Source: Cytophagaceae bacterium (GTDB lineage Bacteria; Bacteroidota; Bacteroidia; Cytophagales; Spirosomataceae). Taken from it: 64,000 bases of DNA. This document shows, in pieces, positions 44,645 through 53,667 of the stretch. The stretch lies in contig JAIXWL010000003.1 in assembly GCA_027491315.1 (NCBI GenBank), positions 62,001 to 126,000 of the forward strand, in the 5' to 3' direction. The position numbers and the translations under genes are program-made. Each line of letters begins with the position of its first letter. The first letter of the stretch is position 1. A model generated the notes under the pieces. The model ran no database searches and was not told where the DNA came from. It saw nothing but the letters and a program-made list of their open reading frames with translations.

Positions 44645-45697
44645 ATGAAATTATCTGAATTCAGATTCGATTTACCTCAAAGTTTAATTGCCTTACATCC
44701 AACAGATAACCGCGAAGACGCACGCATGATGGTTGTAAATAGAAAAAACAAAACCATTGAACATAAAAAATTCACTGATATCGTTGATTACTTTGGAGAG
44801 GGAGATGTTTTAGTAACGAACAATACCAAGGTTTTTCCTGCTAGATTGTATGGAAACAAGGAAAAAACAGGTGCACAAATAGAAGTATTTTTATTAAGAG
44901 AATTGAATCGTGAACATCGCTTGTGGGATGTATTAGTGGACCCTGCTCGTAAAATACGTGTAGGTAATAAATTATATTTTGGTGATTCTGATTTGGTGGC
45001 AGAGGTGATAGACAATACCACTTCCCGTGGAAGAACCATTCGCTTTTTATACGATGGTGATCATGATGCATTAATGGCGGCTATTCACGAATTGGGTGAG
45101 ACCCCACTTCCTGAGGAAATTCGTTCCAAAAGAGAAGCTACTCCAGAGGATGCTGAGCGTTTTCAAACCATTTATGCGGAGCATGTAGGTGCAGTAGCTG
45201 CTCCTACCGCAGGTTTACACTTTTCAAAGATCATCATGAAAAGAATGGAACTTAATGGTGCCCAGTTCACTCCTATTACCTTGCACGTAGGTTTAGGTAC
45301 TTTTCGTCAAGTTGACGTAGAAGACTTAACCAAGCATAAAACAGACTCAGAGCATTTTATCATCAATCAAGATACTTGTGATTATGTGAATCAAGCGATT
45401 GATAATAAAAAACATGTATTATCGGTAGGAACCACAGTGATGAAAGCATTGGAATCTTCTGTATCAGCTAGCGGTCATTTAAAGCCTATCAATAGCTGGA
45501 CGGACAAATTCATTTTTCCTCCATACGAATTCAAAATTCCTACAGCGCTATTGACTAATTTCCATTTACCTGAGTCTATTCTCTTGATGATGACTTCTGC
45601 ATTTGGTGGATATGAGTTAATTCATGAAGCATATCAACAAGCCATCAAAGAGAAATATCGTTTCTTCAGTTATGGTGACGTTATGTTAATCATCTAA
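44645..45697 (+). CDS. queA: S-adenosylmethionine:tRNA ribosyltransferase-isomerase
   Basis: QueA transfers and isomerises the ribosyl part of SAM to preQ1-modified tRNA, making epoxyqueuosine. From the ATG at 44645 ([19 protein letters not shown]) it is 350 residues. Conserved stretches include [15 protein letters not shown], the SAM region [27 protein letters not shown] and the C-terminal [13 protein letters not shown]. The frame is open upstream but the ATG matches the family. ispD begins 18 bp after its stop. Confidence 0.96.
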   Translation: MKLSEFRFDLPQSLIALHPTDNREDARMMVVNRKNKTIEHKKFTDIVDYFGEGDVLVTNNTKVFPARLYGNKEKTGAQIEVFLLRELNREHRLWDVLVDPARKIRVGNKLYFGDSDLVAEVIDNTTSRGRTIRFLYDGDHDALMAAIHELGETPLPEEIRSKREATPEDAERFQTIYAEHVGAVAAPTAGLHFSKIIMKRMELNGAQFTPITLHVGLGTFRQVDVEDLTKHKTDSEHFIINQDTCDYVNQAIDNKKHVLSVGTTVMKALESSVSASGHLKPINSWTDKFIFPPYEFKIPTALLTNFHLPESILLMMTSAFGGYELIHEAYQQAIKEKYRFFSYGDVMLII

Positions 45698-45715
45698 ATA
45701 AAAATCGGGTTTGTT

Positions 45716-46411
45716 TTGAAGAAATATGCCATTATTGTAGCCGGAGGTACTGGACAGCGAATGAAAAGTGCCGTTCCTAAACAATTTTTGCTTCTTCAAG
45801 GCAAACCTATTTTATATCATACCCTTTTACAATTCACAAAAGCATTTTCTGACATTGAATTGATTTTAGTTTTACCTGAAAATCAGTTCAATTCTTGGCA
45901 TAATTTATGCCAAGAACACTCTGAAATTCTTCAGAATTGTCCTCACCAATTAGTTCAAGGGGGGGAAACTCGCTTTCATTCAAGCCAAAGAGGCATACAG
46001 GCCATAAGGGAAAACCAAAATACGCTTGTTGCCATACATGATGGGGTTCGTCCCTTGGTTTCAATAGCAAGTATTCAGAACGCATTTAAACATGCACAAG
46101 AGCATGGAAATGCCGTCTTGGCGGTTTCTAGTAAGGATTCTATTCGACAATGGGATGCAAACGAACAAATCTACCTTCCTATTGATCGTAATCATATCCG
46201 CATTATACAAACACCACAGGTATTTGAAATCTCTATTTTAAAGAGAGCATTTCAACAGGAGTATCAAGATTTCTTTACGGATGATGCTAGTGTGGTAGAG
46301 TTATTGGGGATTGATATTCAATTAGTGGAAGGAAATTATTCCAACATCAAAATTACAACGCCGGAGGATATGCTCATTGCTGAGGCATTAACTCAAAAAG
46401 TAAACATATGA
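45716..46411 (+). CDS. ispD: 2-C-methyl-D-erythritol 4-phosphate cytidylyltransferase
   Basis: IspD transfers CMP to methylerythritol phosphate in the non-mevalonate isoprenoid pathway. The 231-residue product has the nucleotide-binding start IIVAGGTGQRMKSAVPKQF and the conserved VAIHDGVRPLVS, followed by IQTPQVFEI, DDASVVEL and NIKITTPEDM near the C-terminus. The start codon is TTG (45716-45718), giving the family-typical MKKYAIIVAGG; no nearby in-frame ATG exists. Its stop overlaps the next ATG (ATGA). Confidence 0.93.
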   Translation: MKKYAIIVAGGTGQRMKSAVPKQFLLLQGKPILYHTLLQFTKAFSDIELILVLPENQFNSWHNLCQEHSEILQNCPHQLVQGGETRFHSSQRGIQAIRENQNTLVAIHDGVRPLVSIASIQNAFKHAQEHGNAVLAVSSKDSIRQWDANEQIYLPIDRNHIRIIQTPQVFEISILKRAFQQEYQDFFTDDASVVELLGIDIQLVEGNYSNIKITTPEDMLIAEALTQKVNI

Positions 46412-48780
46412 AAAACGTCTGGGATTGGATTGGTGCCAATATTCTAAAACATAAAATTGTTATACTGATTGTATTAGCACTACTAACCGCAGGACTAATT
46501 TACAAATCGGCTCAAATACAATTAAGTTATGAGTTAGCCAAAATATTACCCAAAACAGATGAACGTTTTCAACTGTATGAATCATTCAAGAAGAAATATG
46601 GTGAGGATGGAAATGTCATGGTTATTGGATTGGAAAACCCACAACTTTTCACGCCAAATGAATTTGATGCTTGGAAAAAGTTAAGTCTGGATATTAAAAA
46701 TTTACCAGGAATTAAGAATATCCTATCCTTACCAAACCTACCAGAAGTATATATTGACAGTGTCGATAAAAAATTCAAAACTAGAACGATTTGGGATAAT
46801 AAGGTAGCCACTACACAAGAACGGTTAGACAGTCTCAAAAGCAAGATTAGTCGACTACCTATATTCACCAACTTCCTATATACGGAGGATTACAAGGTTC
46901 ATTTATTATTGATCACATTAGATCAAAAAACGATAAATGATAAAGGTAGAATTACTTTAGTCAAGAAAATCAAGCAATTAGGCGAGGGGTATCGAGTAAA
47001 AACCAAACGAGAGATACATTATTCGGGGATGCCTTTTATCCGTACTGAATATACTTCTCAAGTCACAAAGGAATTAATCATATTTCTTGGTTTGGCTATA
47101 TTAGTTACATCCCTGATTCTATTATTCTTTTTCAGATCCTTTAAAGTGGTCTTTTTTGCTTTGATTGTGATTATCATTGGAATACTAGCTTCGCTGGCTA
47201 CTATAGTATTCCTTGGATTTAAAATCACCTTGTTATCTGGACTCATTCCTCCGCTCATCGTAGTCATCGGTATTCCCAATGTGATATTCTTACTGAACAA
47301 ATATCACGAAACCTATATTGAGACAAATGATAAGTTATTTTCTCTTCAAGAAAGTGCCTCGAAAGTGGGTAGAACTTTATTTTTAGCGAATTTAACTACA
47401 TCCATTGGCTTTGGAGTATTCAGTTTTACAGGATCAGGATTGCTCGTTGAATTCGGCATTGTGGCTTCGGTCAATGTGATGTTCACCTTTTTATTGTCAT
47501 TATTATTGATCCCTATATTCTTTAGTTTCTTGGCTCCTCCACGACCTAAGGATTTAGCTCATTTTGAATCTAAACGAGTTAATTTATTCTTATTCAAGAT
47601 AGAGAATTGGGTTTTAAATCATCGAAAATCCATTTACGGAACTGTAATTTTATTGCTAATGATATCCGTTTATGGATTATTACAAATAAAAGCGATTGGA
47701 TTTATTGTGGATGATTTACCCCGTGAAAATGCTATATATACGGATTTGAAATTTATAGAAAAGCATTTTCATGGCATTATCCCTTTTGAAATTTCTGTGG
47801 ACGCCAAATCGCCAGGAAAGGCTTTAAGTCCTGAGATTTTGTCTAAAATGAAAAGGACAGAAAAACTAATGGCTAAATATCCTGAATTCACTTCAGGGCT
47901 ATCCATATTAACGGCTACTAAATATTTATATCAAGTTTATCGAGGAGGAGACCCGAAATACTTTACTTTACCGGGCATTGATGAACTAAATAAATTAAAA
48001 GAATTTCAATCCAGTCTATCAGGAAAAAGTAATTTGTTTTCAGGCTTTATTGATCCAGAGAAACAGCATACCCGAATATCCTATCAAATGGCAGATGCAG
48101 GGACTGTTAGGACAAAAGAGTTATATCAAATTTTACAACCTAAAATCGATAGTATTTTTCGGACAGATCCTGAAACAGGAGAAATATTAGCCAAGGACAA
48201 CCCTAAGGCTTATCTAGCTAATGTGACTGGAAATTCGGTCATTAATTCCTTCAATACGGAATATTTACAAAAAAATCTGATTGAAAGCACCATCACAGCG
48301 ATTGTCCTAATTTGCCTGTTGATGGCTTTCTTGTTTCGTTCATGGAAGATGGTTATCATTTCCACCTTGCCTAGTTTAATTCCTTTGATCATTACAGCAG
48401 GTTTGACGGGCTATTTTGACATAGCTTTAAAACCTAGTACCATTTTAATCTTTTCAATTGCCTTTGGTATATCCAGCGATGGAACAATCTATTTTTTAAC
48501 TAGATATAAAGAAGAATGGTTGAAAAATCAGATGAATGTAAAAAGGGCTGTTCAAATTACGATTCAAAAGACGGGAGTGTCCATGTTCTATACCGCCATG
48601 ATATTATTCTTTGGATTTTTCATCTTTACGGCCTCAACCTTTAAGGGTACTCAAGCATTAGGAATTTTGGTCTCCATAACTTTATTAATGGCCATGATTT
48701 GTAACCTTATTCTTTTGCCTGCCTTTTTGATGGGTTTAAATAAAAAAGAAATTGATACCATCATAGAGGAAGAAATTTAG
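46408..48780 (+). CDS. MMPL/RND superfamily exporter
   Basis: This 790-residue inner-membrane protein has the architecture of small RND (MMPL) transporters: one helix near the N-terminus (about residues 14-31), a large periplasmic domain, five membrane segments (about 215-385), then a second copy starting near 405 with another periplasmic domain and membrane segments to about 780. The duplication and the conserved patterns GIPNVIFLLNKYHE and FGISSDGTIYFLTRYKEE (about residues 690-707) support this. Substrates may be lipids or hydrophobic compounds; sequence does not decide. The ATG overlaps the ispD stop, and an MFS gene follows after one base. Confidence 0.88.
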   Translation: MKNVWDWIGANILKHKIVILIVLALLTAGLIYKSAQIQLSYELAKILPKTDERFQLYESFKKKYGEDGNVMVIGLENPQLFTPNEFDAWKKLSLDIKNLPGIKNILSLPNLPEVYIDSVDKKFKTRTIWDNKVATTQERLDSLKSKISRLPIFTNFLYTEDYKVHLLLITLDQKTINDKGRITLVKKIKQLGEGYRVKTKREIHYSGMPFIRTEYTSQVTKELIIFLGLAILVTSLILLFFFRSFKVVFFALIVIIIGILASLATIVFLGFKITLLSGLIPPLIVVIGIPNVIFLLNKYHETYIETNDKLFSLQESASKVGRTLFLANLTTSIGFGVFSFTGSGLLVEFGIVASVNVMFTFLLSLLLIPIFFSFLAPPRPKDLAHFESKRVNLFLFKIENWVLNHRKSIYGTVILLLMISVYGLLQIKAIGFIVDDLPRENAIYTDLKFIEKHFHGIIPFEISVDAKSPGKALSPEILSKMKRTEKLMAKYPEFTSGLSILTATKYLYQVYRGGDPKYFTLPGIDELNKLKEFQSSLSGKSNLFSGFIDPEKQHTRISYQMADAGTVRTKELYQILQPKIDSIFRTDPETGEILAKDNPKAYLANVTGNSVINSFNTEYLQKNLIESTITAIVLICLLMAFLFRSWKMVIISTLPSLIPLIITAGLTGYFDIALKPSTILIFSIAFGISSDGTIYFLTRYKEEWLKNQMNVKRAVQITIQKTGVSMFYTAMILFFGFFIFTASTFKGTQALGILVSITLLMAMICNLILLPAFLMGLNKKEIDTIIEEEI

Positions 48781-48781
48781 G

Positions 48782-49966
48782 ATGGAAATACAGGAAGAAA
48801 AAATCTATACCATTCCTTTTTGGTTACTCTGTACAAGTAATTTTTTATTTGCTGCTAGTTTTTCCATGATTATTCCGGAGCTCCCTGATTATTTGGCAGC
48901 CATGGGAGGTAGTGAATACATCGGTTACATCATTGCTCTTTTTACCTTAACAGCTGGCCTCAGCCGACCCTTTTCAGGAAAACTAACCGACCACATTGGT
49001 CGTGTTCCAGTGATGGCATTTGGTTCCATCGTTTGCTTTATTTGTGGTGGAATTTACCCAATGGTTCATACGGTGCAAGCCTTTTTGTTTTTACGATTCA
49101 TTCATGGTATGTCGACCGGGACAAAACCTACTGCCACAGCTGCGTATGTAGCAGATATTATACCGGAGAGCCGTCGGGGGGAAGCACAAGGAACCTTAGG
49201 AATATTTACTGCGACGGGTATGTCCATTGGACCAAGTATCGGGTCGGGATTGGCCAATACTATTGGGCTTCAAGCCATGTTTTATGTGTCGTCCCTTTTT
49301 GCTTTAGCATCCATTCTAATTTTATTTAGGTTGGAAGAGACATTACCAAAAAGTATGAAAAGTAAGTTTTCTTGGAGCTTATTTAAAATTAATTGGGATG
49401 ATGTTTTTGAACCCAAAATTGCACCAGTCTTTTTGATCATGCTACTGATGGCATTTTCATCGGGAGTGGTAGTGACCTTGCTTCCAGATACCACGAAATT
49501 AGTGGGCTGGCACAATAAGGGTTTATACTTTACCATTTATACCATAGCCTCCATTTTTGTTCGTTTCTTTTTTTCAAAAAGCTCAGATAAACACGGTAGA
49601 ATACCTATTCTAATCATTTCATGTGGTTTTTTAATCGTGGCTATGTTTTTATTATCCTTTCCACCTACTGCCCTAAGCTTAATCGCTTCGGCCATTTTAT
49701 TTGGGATATCTTGGGGATTTTCAACACCCACCTTAGCGGCATGGACAACGGATTTAGCACATAAAAATCATATGGGAAGAGCCATGGCCACCATGTATAT
49801 AGCCCTAGAAATGGGAATTGGAATTGGTGCTTTTTTATCAGGTTTTCTCTATAAAGGCTTAAGTCAAATGATACCTCTCCCCTTTTTCATTTCCGGATTA
49901 TTAGCTACTATTGCTTTAGTAGTTTTATTAACCTTCAGGAAAAACTGGACAAGAAATGGAATTTGA
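48782..49966 (+). CDS. Major facilitator superfamily transporter (multidrug/tetracycline-resistance-like)
   Basis: The product has 394 residues and about 12 membrane segments. The first cytoplasmic loop carries the MFS motif GKLTDHIGRVPVM, and a second-half counterpart is SKSSDKHGRIPIL. GTKPTATAAYVADIIPESRRG (about residues 111-131) resembles the loop of DHA1-type drug exporters. Substrate unknown. It begins one base after the RND gene, so the two are probably transcribed together with queA and ispD. Its 3' end overlaps the following small gene by 11 bases. Confidence 0.87.
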   Translation: MEIQEEKIYTIPFWLLCTSNFLFAASFSMIIPELPDYLAAMGGSEYIGYIIALFTLTAGLSRPFSGKLTDHIGRVPVMAFGSIVCFICGGIYPMVHTVQAFLFLRFIHGMSTGTKPTATAAYVADIIPESRRGEAQGTLGIFTATGMSIGPSIGSGLANTIGLQAMFYVSSLFALASILILFRLEETLPKSMKSKFSWSLFKINWDDVFEPKIAPVFLIMLLMAFSSGVVVTLLPDTTKLVGWHNKGLYFTIYTIASIFVRFFFSKSSDKHGRIPILIISCGFLIVAMFLLSFPPTALSLIASAILFGISWGFSTPTLAAWTTDLAHKNHMGRAMATMYIALEMGIGIGAFLSGFLYKGLSQMIPLPFFISGLLATIALVVLLTFRKNWTRNGI

Positions 49967-50147
49967 CACCTATTTAATCAGTAAAAAAATAGATTCATTG
50001 GCTTTTAAAACCAATGACTTCGAACTCTTTTCTACATGGCTTTGTGAATTTAATCAATTACATGAGGCTAGCTTTACAGATCAAAAGCGATTTCAGATTA
50101 ATCGAATCAGGAGAAAATACCCCTTGATGACAGAAATTAACCCATAG
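49956..50147 (+). CDS. Small conserved-looking cytoplasmic protein after the MFS gene
   Basis: The 63-residue product starts MEFDTYLISKKIDSLAFK and ends INRIRRKYPLMTEINP, with FNQLHEASFTDQKRFQ between. It has no membrane segment, and many aromatic and basic residues. I recall similar short proteins in related Cytophagales downstream of MFS genes, with the same DFxxYLxxKKID start and SFTxQKxxxINxxRRxY end, but the function is unknown. The ATG lies within the last 11 bases of the MFS gene, suggesting coupled translation. Confidence 0.65.
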   Translation: MEFDTYLISKKIDSLAFKTNDFELFSTWLCEFNQLHEASFTDQKRFQINRIRRKYPLMTEINP

Positions 50148-50183
50148 CTATTTTAGAATTTTTATAATATTTTCATAAAATAG
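50148..50183. other. AT-rich inverted repeat after the small gene
   Basis: CTATTTTA (50148-50155) and TAAAATAG (50176-50183) form an eight-base inverted repeat across 20 bases. It lacks a clear T tract, so it is at best a weak terminator for the queA-to-63-residue-gene run. The rest of the 117-base gap up to the next gene shows nothing else. Confidence 0.35.
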
Positions 50184-50264
50184 TATTACTATTCAAATAA
50201 TACATGCCATGAATTCTTTGAATAGTTCAAATAGCTGAAATTTGCGACCATAAAAATAAAACCT

Positions 50265-51887
50265 ATGCAATCGAGTGAATTAGAAAAACTGTTTCCCAAA
50301 GAAGGAGAGATTCCAAAAGAATACGATTTGGTAAAACCAATCGAACAAAGAGAATATTTAGTGAATGGAGAGATGCGCCAATGGAAAGGCAAAACTCAAG
50401 ATGTTTGGTCTCCTATTTATATTAAATCCGATAAAGGTTTTGAACCTAAAAGAATTGGTTCCTATCCCATCACCGATGCCACGGATGCCATGGAGGTTCT
50501 CTATGCAGGTGTAAAAGCCTATTCCAATGGTCGTGGTGAGTGGCCTTCCATGTCGGTTGACAAGCGCATTGAATGTGTGGAAAAATTCACTCAAAAGATG
50601 ATTTTAAAACGAGACGAGGTCGTTAAATTATTGATGTGGGAAATTGGTAAATCCTTAACTGATTCACAAAAAGAGTTTGATAGAACGGTTCAATATATTT
50701 ATGATACGATTGGGGCCTTAAAGGACATTGACAGAAATTCTTCGACATTTTTAATTGAAGAAGGCATTATCGGTCAAGTGCGTCGTTCCCCGCTAGGAGT
50801 AGTATTGTGTATGGGTCCATTTAATTATCCCTTAAATGAAACCTTTACTACGCTTATCCCAGCCTTGATTATGGGTAATACCGTTTTATTTAAACCTCCG
50901 AAACACGGAACTTTATTACACTACCCATTATTAGAAGCTTTTAGAGAATCTTTCCCAGCAGGTGTAATTAATACCCTATATGGCCGTGGAAATTCGATTA
51001 TACCCCAGTTGATGGAATCAGGTAAAATTGATGTATTAACTTTAATTGGTTCATCTAAAGTTGCGGACAAATTAAAGAAAATGCACCCTAAAGTGAATCG
51101 TTTAAGAGCCATTTTAGGATTGGATGCCAAAAATGCAGCCATTGTTACCGAAAGTGCTCAATTGGATAATGCCATCAATGAATGCTTACTTGGTTCATTG
51201 TCATTTAATGGCCAACGTTGTACGGCTATCAAAATCATTTTTGTTCATAGTAGCCTAGCGGATGCATTTAACAAAGGATTAGCTGAAAAAATTGAAGCTA
51301 TTAAAGTAGGTATGGTTTGGGATCCAGGGGTTCAAATTACGCCACTTCCAGAACCCAACAAACCAGCTTATTTGAAAGAATTAATTGAAGATGCCAAATT
51401 ACATGGGGCTAAAGTATTAAATAAACATGGTGGTGAAAATGCCAAATCTTTATTCTTCCCAGCTTTATTGTATCCAGTGAATAAGAAAATGAAAGTTTGG
51501 TCAGAAGAGCAATTTGGACCTGTTGTTCCTGTCGTGCCTTTTGATGACATCAATGTTCCCATTGATTATATCCATGAATCATCACATGGTCAGCAAGTAG
51601 CCATATTTGGAACTGATCCAAACCAAATTTCAGCATTGATCGATGAAACGGTAAATCAAGTTTCTCGTGTAAATATTAATGCCCAGTGTCAGCGTGGACC
51701 AGACTCCTTCCCTTTCACAGGTCGGAAGGATTCTGCCGAAGGAACACTTTCTGTAACTGCTGCTCTACGTTCATTTTCAATCCGTACAGTAGTAGCCACT
51801 AAAGCTACCCAAGCTAACAAGGACATAGTGAATCAAATTGTTGAAAATCAACAATCGAATTTCTTATCAACTCGATTTATTTTATAA
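50265..51887 (+). CDS. gapN: NADP-dependent glyceraldehyde-3-phosphate dehydrogenase-like aldehyde dehydrogenase (GapN type)
   Basis: The 540-residue product is an aldehyde dehydrogenase superfamily member resembling GapN, which oxidises glyceraldehyde-3-phosphate to 3-phosphoglycerate with NADP and without phosphate. The N-terminus (REYLVNGEMRQWKGKTQDVWSPI) and the catalytic cysteine region FNGQRCTAIK (Cys near residue 319) fit the family. The general base region is LGLDAKNAAI and the cofactor loop LIGSSKVADKL. GPFNYPLNETF is also typical. Substrate assignment rests on overall resemblance. It is a single gene with its own terminator. Confidence 0.82.
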   Translation: MQSSELEKLFPKEGEIPKEYDLVKPIEQREYLVNGEMRQWKGKTQDVWSPIYIKSDKGFEPKRIGSYPITDATDAMEVLYAGVKAYSNGRGEWPSMSVDKRIECVEKFTQKMILKRDEVVKLLMWEIGKSLTDSQKEFDRTVQYIYDTIGALKDIDRNSSTFLIEEGIIGQVRRSPLGVVLCMGPFNYPLNETFTTLIPALIMGNTVLFKPPKHGTLLHYPLLEAFRESFPAGVINTLYGRGNSIIPQLMESGKIDVLTLIGSSKVADKLKKMHPKVNRLRAILGLDAKNAAIVTESAQLDNAINECLLGSLSFNGQRCTAIKIIFVHSSLADAFNKGLAEKIEAIKVGMVWDPGVQITPLPEPNKPAYLKELIEDAKLHGAKVLNKHGGENAKSLFFPALLYPVNKKMKVWSEEQFGPVVPVVPFDDINVPIDYIHESSHGQQVAIFGTDPNQISALIDETVNQVSRVNINAQCQRGPDSFPFTGRKDSAEGTLSVTAALRSFSIRTVVATKATQANKDIVNQIVENQQSNFLSTRFIL

Positions 51888-51904
51888 GAAGATTCAAGAT
51901 TAAT

Positions 51905-51946
51905 AAAAACCCTAATTTTTCCTTTGCAGGTTAGATTAGGGTTTTT
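51905..51946 (+). terminator. Terminator after the GapN-like gene
   Basis: AAAAACCCTAAT and ATTAGGGTTTTT are perfectly complementary over 12 bases, separated by 18 bases and followed by T residues. Confidence 0.85.
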
Positions 51947-51993
51947 TATTTCCAGATAATTTGTAATTTGGACAACACTAAAGCTACAAACCA

Positions 51994-53385
51994 ATGGAAA
52001 AAAGTAGACGACAATTTATTCAATCACTTAGTGCGGGCACATCCATCTTATTAGGAGGAATTCCTTTATTGGGTGCTGATGAAAGATCTTTGCCGCAGAT
52101 TTTAGATAAAATTAAAGTAAGTCCCAACGATACGATTCGTATTGGATTAATTGGATCAGGGATTATTGGTCATTATGATACAACCACTGCGTTAAAAGTT
52201 CCAGGAGTGGAATTAGTTGCAGTGGCCGATTTATATCAAGGACGACTAGATCGAGCAAAAGAGAAATGGGGTAAAGATATTTTTGTTACTCGAAATTATA
52301 AGGAGATTTTAGCTCGCAAAGATATAGATGCTGTCTTAGTGTGTACCAGCGACCACTGGCATGACCATATTACCATAGATGCGCTTAAAGCAGGTAAACA
52401 CGTGTACTGTGAAAAACCAATGGTACATCATGTGGAGGAAGGTTTAGCTGTAGTAGCGGCACAAAAAGCAAGCGGAAAGGTTTTACAAGTAGGTTCTCAA
52501 AGAGCAAGTTCTGTGGTATTTCAAGAAGCCCGTAAATATTACCAACAAGGAACAATTGGTGAAATCACCTACGTGGAAGCCTATACAGATAGAAATTCAG
52601 CCAATGGTGCTTGGCAATATTCCATTCCAACGGATGCAAGTTTACAAACTGTATCTTGGGATATGTTCCTAGGAGATGCCCCTAAAGTTGCTTTTGACCC
52701 AGTACGTTTTTTCAGATGGAGAAATTATAAAGCATATGGTACCGGGGTGGCAGGTGATTTATTTGTACATAATGTAACTGGCTTACATACGGTGACTAAT
52801 TCATTGGGACCAGAAAGAATTTATGCTCAGGGTGCATTAAATTATTGGAAGGATGGACGAGATGCATATGACTTATTAACGGGTTTTATGACTTATGGAA
52901 AAACAGATAATCATAATGCTTTTCAATTCATGACGCGCGTAAATTTAGCCGATGGTGCAGGTGGTGGTGAAGGAACTCGGTTAATTGGTACGGAGGGAGT
53001 CATAGAAGTAAAAAACAGAGGAATTAAAATTAAGCATTTCAAAAGAGCAAAAGTGGCTTCTATGGGTGGTTATGATTCATTAGAAAGTTTTCCAAAAGCC
53101 ATGCAAGATGCGATGCTAGCAGAATATAATGCTAAATACAGCCCAGAAGATCGAAGAATGAAGGTGTTGGATGAGATTGAATTCAATGCTCCGCAGGGAT
53201 ACGATGATCGTTTAGATCATTTTATTAACTTTTTTGATTCCATCAGAACTGGCAAACCGGTTTTTGAAGACGCTTCTTTCGGATTAAGAGCGGCAGGTCC
53301 ATCGGTTCTTTGTAATACTTCGGTAGAAATTGGGAAGCCAATTGAATGGGATGCCTTGAATATGAAAGTGAAAAAATCCAAGTAA
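51994..53385 (+). CDS. Tat-exported Gfo/Idh/MocA family oxidoreductase
   Basis: The 463-residue product begins with a twin-arginine signal (KSRRQFIQSLSAGTSILLGG), so it should be exported folded through the Tat system, of which tatA lies at 11069. A Rossmann domain follows with IGLIGSGIIGHY (about residues 49-60), the sugar-site motif YCEKPMVHH (about 138-146) and a C-terminal alpha/beta domain. The family includes dehydrogenases and glycosidases acting on sugars by an NAD-dependent mechanism. The exact substrate is unknown. No sugar-metabolism gene is adjacent. Confidence 0.86.
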   Translation: MEKSRRQFIQSLSAGTSILLGGIPLLGADERSLPQILDKIKVSPNDTIRIGLIGSGIIGHYDTTTALKVPGVELVAVADLYQGRLDRAKEKWGKDIFVTRNYKEILARKDIDAVLVCTSDHWHDHITIDALKAGKHVYCEKPMVHHVEEGLAVVAAQKASGKVLQVGSQRASSVVFQEARKYYQQGTIGEITYVEAYTDRNSANGAWQYSIPTDASLQTVSWDMFLGDAPKVAFDPVRFFRWRNYKAYGTGVAGDLFVHNVTGLHTVTNSLGPERIYAQGALNYWKDGRDAYDLLTGFMTYGKTDNHNAFQFMTRVNLADGAGGGEGTRLIGTEGVIEVKNRGIKIKHFKRAKVASMGGYDSLESFPKAMQDAMLAEYNAKYSPEDRRMKVLDEIEFNAPQGYDDRLDHFINFFDSIRTGKPVFEDASFGLRAAGPSVLCNTSVEIGKPIEWDALNMKVKKSK

Positions 53386-53508
53386 TAGATACTGATTATC
53401 AACAGCTTACATCCATTTAATTGATAATCTTTTTAATTTATCCCTAAATTTGAAATCAGAAAGGAATTGGGGTTTAGTTAATTACAAGGGTATTTAATTG
53501 TTAAGATG

Positions 53509-53641
53509 TGTCAACCTAGATTTGTCAACTTAGATTTGTCAACTTTTCAAAAGTTGACAAATCTTAAGGCCTTAAGGTAGAGCAATCTTAAGTTAGGGCA
53601 ATCTTAAGCTAGAGCAATCTTAATGTATTGTCATCTTAATA
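53509..53641. repeat. Compact block of 14-bp and 16-bp tandem repeats around a 33-bp palindrome
   Basis: Between two convergent genes lie two full 14-base units (TGTCAACCTAGATT, then TGTCAACTTAGATT, 53509-53536) running into a near-perfect palindrome at 53532-53564 with 16-base arms AGATTTGTCAACTTTT and AAAAGTTGACAAATCT around a single C. Next comes the palindrome CTTAAGGCCTTAAG (53563-53576). Then follow four 16-base units of the type TAGAGCAATCTTAAGT (53578-53641, the last degenerate). Reversed, the left unit (GACAAATCTAAGTT) resembles the right unit (GAGCAATCTTAAGTTA), so both halves appear to derive from one element. The flanks 53386-53508 and 53642-53667 show nothing else. Confidence 0.8.
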
Positions 53642-53667
53642 TTAGATAACCTCAACATAAGTCATAC

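Noticed and set aside
49033-49329. A 98-residue plus-strand frame inside the MFS gene.
   Set aside because: It overlaps fully with a well-supported transporter gene in another frame and has no recognisable protein features.
53505-53579. A 24-codon open frame inside the repeat block whose end resembles a leucine-rich repeat (LTNLKAL).
   Set aside because: The repeats have periods 14 and 16, not multiples of three, and the frame is short and made of the palindrome; a coding explanation is not supported.
53509-53641. Possible CRISPR array at the repeat block.
   Set aside because: Units are directly joined without unique spacers, are only 14-16 bases, and no cas genes are present.
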